The notes beneath the pieces are model-generated. The model was not told where the DNA came from and did no database searches. It saw only the letters and a program-made list of their open reading frames with translations. A DNA stretch of 64,000 nt from Tetragenococcus solitarius NBRC 100494 (GTDB lineage Bacteria > Bacillota > Bacilli > Lactobacillales > Enterococcaceae). This document shows positions 61,579 to 64,000 of the stretch, piece by piece. Numbering within the stretch: position 1 is the first letter of the stretch; the number at the start of each line of letters is the position of its first letter. The stretch covers positions 24,769 to 88,768 of the forward strand of contig NZ_BCPY01000006.1 of assembly GCF_001544195.1 (NCBI RefSeq), in the 5' to 3' direction. The position numbers were made by a program, and so were the translations under genes.

Positions 61579-63942
61579 ATGACAGTAAATATTGATTCAA
61601 AAGAATATTTAGAAAGAATGAATGCCTGGTGGCGAACAGCAAATTACATTTCTGTTGCACAAATTTTCTTAAAAGATAATCCTTTACTACGTCGACCTAT
61701 CGAAAAAGAAGACATAAAAATCCATCCAATTGGACACTGGGGAACCATCGCTGGGCAAAACTTTATTTACGTCCACTTAAACCGAGTCATTAACAAATTC
61801 GGTTTGAACATGTTTTATATCGAAGGGCCCGGACATGGCGGACAAGTAATGGTCTCTAATTCTTATATAGATGGCAGCTATTCGGAAATTTACCCAGAAG
61901 TTACGCAAGATGAAGCAGGTTTGAAAAAGTTATTCAAAATGTTCTCCTTTCCTGGTGGAATTGGTTCTCATGCGGCACCTGAAACACCTGGTTCTATTCA
62001 CGAAGGTGGCGAGTTAGGGTATTCTATCTCTCATGCCGCAGGTGCTGTTTTAGATAATCCAGATGTTATCGCAGCTACAGTGGTGGGAGATGGCGAAGCG
62101 GAAACAGGTCCACTTACTGCAAGCTTAATGACCAATAACTTTATTAACCCAGTGAACGATGGCGCAATCTTGCCTATTTTAAATTTAAATGGAGCAAAAA
62201 TTTCTAATCCAACGATCTTGGCACGTAAAAGTGATGAAGACTTGAAGAAATATTTTGAAGGTATGGGTTGGAAACCTTACTTTGTTGAAGGTGAAGATCC
62301 AGAAGAAATGCATCTATTAATGGCTAAAACATTGGATACAGTTATTACGGAAATTCAATCCATTCAGGAAAAAGCACGCCAAGGAAAAGCCGAAGATGCA
62401 AAAATGCCGCATTGGCCAATCATTATTTTCCGTACGCCAAAAGGCTGGACAGGGCCAAAAACTTGGGACAATGAACAGGTAGAAGGAACTTTCCGTGCGC
62501 ATCAAGTACCTATTCCTGTTGATGCACAGCATATGGGATATGCAGATGATTTGGTGAAATGGTTGAAATCTTATCATCCTGAAGAGTTATTTGATAAAAA
62601 TGGTCGCATTATTGATTCAATCAAAGAACTTTCACCTAAGGGTAATAAACGCATGTCTGTTAATCCAATTACTAACGGCGGGCTTGATCCGAAACCATTG
62701 GATATGCCAGATTGGCGCAAACACGCAGTCGATACTGCTAATCATGGAGCTAATACTGCACAGGATATGACTGTTCTTAGTGAATTTATAGCAGATATTA
62801 TCAAAAACAATCCAACGACTTTCCGTACTTTTGGTCCGGATGAGACAAAATCGAACCGTTTAAATGGAATGTTTGAAGTTACAAATCGTCAATGGATGGA
62901 ACCGAAAGAAACGTCCGATGAATGGCAATCTTCTGTAGGTCGCGTGATTGACGGACAACTCTCTGAACATCAAGCGGAAGGATTTCTTGAAGGCTATGTG
63001 TTAACTGGAAGGCACGGTTTCTTTGCAAGCTATGAATCATTCTTGCGAATTGTCGATTCAATGTTGACACAACATTTCAAATGGATACGAAAAGCAAGCG
63101 AGCAAAGTTGGCGTAAAAAATATCCTTCTTTGAATGTGATTTCTTCATCTACTGTCTTCCAACAAGACCATAATGGATATACCCATCAAGATCCAGGCGT
63201 AATTACACACTTAGCTGATAAAAAACCTGAATTCATTCGGGAATACTTACCAGCTGATGCAAATACACTGATGGCTGTGATGGATAAATCGCTAAAAGAA
63301 GAAGAGGTCATTAACTTGATCGTTTCTAGTAAACATCCAAGACCTCAATTTTATTCTGCTGATGAGGCGCAAGAAATTGTGGTCCAAGGAATTAAAAAGA
63401 TCGACTGGGCAAGTACTGATAATAATGATGAACCAGATATCGTATTTACAGCGGCTGGTTCAGAACCAAACTTAGAAGCATTAGCCGCTGTTTCAATATT
63501 ACATGAACAATATCCTGAGATGAAAATACGCTTTGTTAATGTAGTTGATCTTTTGAAACTGCGTCGTCCTAAAGAAGACCCGCGTGGTTTAAGCGATGAG
63601 AAATTTGATCAATTATTTACTACAGACAAACCCATCGTGTTTGCTTTCCATGGCTTTGAAGGATTGATTCGTGATATCTTCTTCAATCGTCATAACCACA
63701 ATCTCCATATTCATGGCTATCGCGAAAATGGCGATATCACAACTCCATTTGATATGCGAGTAAAAAACGAATTAGATCGTTTCCACTTAGCAAAAGAAGC
63801 GGCTGGGTTGGTTTATGCTGAAAAAGCGGACGGTTTCATTAAAGAAATGGATGAAAAGTTGCAATATCATCACGATTATATCCGTGAAAACGGTGAAGAT
63901 ATCGTAGATGTACAAAATTGGCAATGGAAAGAGCTAAAATAA
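61579..63942 (+). CDS. xpkA: Xylulose-5-phosphate/fructose-6-phosphate phosphoketolase
   Basis: 787 residues. Thiamine-diphosphate enzyme that cleaves xylulose 5-phosphate (and often fructose 6-phosphate) with phosphate to acetyl phosphate, the key step of heterolactic pentose breakdown. [20 protein letters not shown], the [20 protein letters not shown] block and the ThDP/Mg motif [14 protein letters not shown] are complete, as are [13 protein letters not shown] and [26 protein letters not shown] before the ATG. The 420-bp gap upstream holds the 42-bp array. Length and core match the family. Confidence 0.97.
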   Translation: MTVNIDSKEYLERMNAWWRTANYISVAQIFLKDNPLLRRPIEKEDIKIHPIGHWGTIAGQNFIYVHLNRVINKFGLNMFYIEGPGHGGQVMVSNSYIDGSYSEIYPEVTQDEAGLKKLFKMFSFPGGIGSHAAPETPGSIHEGGELGYSISHAAGAVLDNPDVIAATVVGDGEAETGPLTASLMTNNFINPVNDGAILPILNLNGAKISNPTILARKSDEDLKKYFEGMGWKPYFVEGEDPEEMHLLMAKTLDTVITEIQSIQEKARQGKAEDAKMPHWPIIIFRTPKGWTGPKTWDNEQVEGTFRAHQVPIPVDAQHMGYADDLVKWLKSYHPEELFDKNGRIIDSIKELSPKGNKRMSVNPITNGGLDPKPLDMPDWRKHAVDTANHGANTAQDMTVLSEFIADIIKNNPTTFRTFGPDETKSNRLNGMFEVTNRQWMEPKETSDEWQSSVGRVIDGQLSEHQAEGFLEGYVLTGRHGFFASYESFLRIVDSMLTQHFKWIRKASEQSWRKKYPSLNVISSSTVFQQDHNGYTHQDPGVITHLADKKPEFIREYLPADANTLMAVMDKSLKEEEVINLIVSSKHPRPQFYSADEAQEIVVQGIKKIDWASTDNNDEPDIVFTAAGSEPNLEALAAVSILHEQYPEMKIRFVNVVDLLKLRRPKEDPRGLSDEKFDQLFTTDKPIVFAFHGFEGLIRDIFFNRHNHNLHIHGYRENGDITTPFDMRVKNELDRFHLAKEAAGLVYAEKADGFIKEMDEKLQYHHDYIRENGEDIVDVQNWQWKELK

Positions 63943-64000
63943 TTAACCAGCTAGATAACCCTGTACAGTAACCTACGAATAAAAGCACCTTATGTCCAAG

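Overview
The window looks like a chromosomal segment from a low-GC Gram-positive of the lactic acid bacteria, most likely Enterococcaceae (Enterococcus or Tetragenococcus type). The evidence is an AT-rich composition, strong AGGAGG-type ribosome binding sites, a complete Na+-type V-ATPase operon in the ntp order known from Enterococcus hirae, a phosphoketolase, an H2O-forming type NADH oxidase, LacD/Gat sugar genes and an HdiR-like repressor. No rRNA, tRNA, CRISPR array or intact insertion sequence was seen.

Layout. 0-7.5 kb is an accessory stretch: the end of an SDR gene, two lipoproteins (one apparently without a standard start codon), an MFS exporter and a decayed island. That island holds a 63-residue membrane protein, an ArsD-like protein without arsenic-binding cysteines, a short truncated gene and a broken HNH-repeat gene. 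It is bracketed by two ~215-bp near-identical copies of the sequence that follows rplS. 7.5-25.5 kb is mostly core: rplS with an L19 leader, asd, a GH13 amylase, a MacB-like ABC transporter, an ABC-F protein behind an attenuator leader, the serC-serA-DUF1015 operon, padR plus a HAAS-domain membrane protein, fructokinase, an SPFH/LURP pair, trhO and a hydrolase. 25.6-34.1 kb is the V-ATPase operon ntpFIKECGABD, with an Rrf2 regulator directly upstream. 34.2-41.8 kb carries MgtC, a cysteine-less rhodanese, a P1B-4 metal ATPase, a frameshifted deaminase, and a divergent pair made of an HdiR-like repressor and a coiled-coil gene with a LexA-type box.

41.9-49.3 kb is a mannose-family PTS with two SIS-domain deglycases and a sigma-54 activator (LevR/GfrR type), probably for Amadori compounds such as fructoselysine and glucoselysine. 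A near-perfect -24/-12 promoter overlaps the activator's own terminator. 50.2-56.3 kb holds a galactitol PTS with dehydrogenase, tagatose-bisphosphate aldolase, DeoR regulator and divergent PfkB kinase, which together give a complete route from galactitol to triose phosphates. 56.3-58.4 kb is the PTS-dependent dihydroxyacetone kinase operon with a cre site. 58.5-64 kb holds NADH oxidase, a NERD-domain protein and phosphoketolase.

The most unusual signals are two intergenic arrays, at 13.84-13.93 kb and 61.20-61.45 kb. Their sequences are unrelated but they share one architecture: a 30-bp imperfect palindrome plus a 12-bp spacer, repeated at exactly 42 bp. Each lies just downstream of a plus-strand gene and its terminator. 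Other points worth checking are a candidate small RNA at 9285-9395 and the leader of the ABC-F gene.
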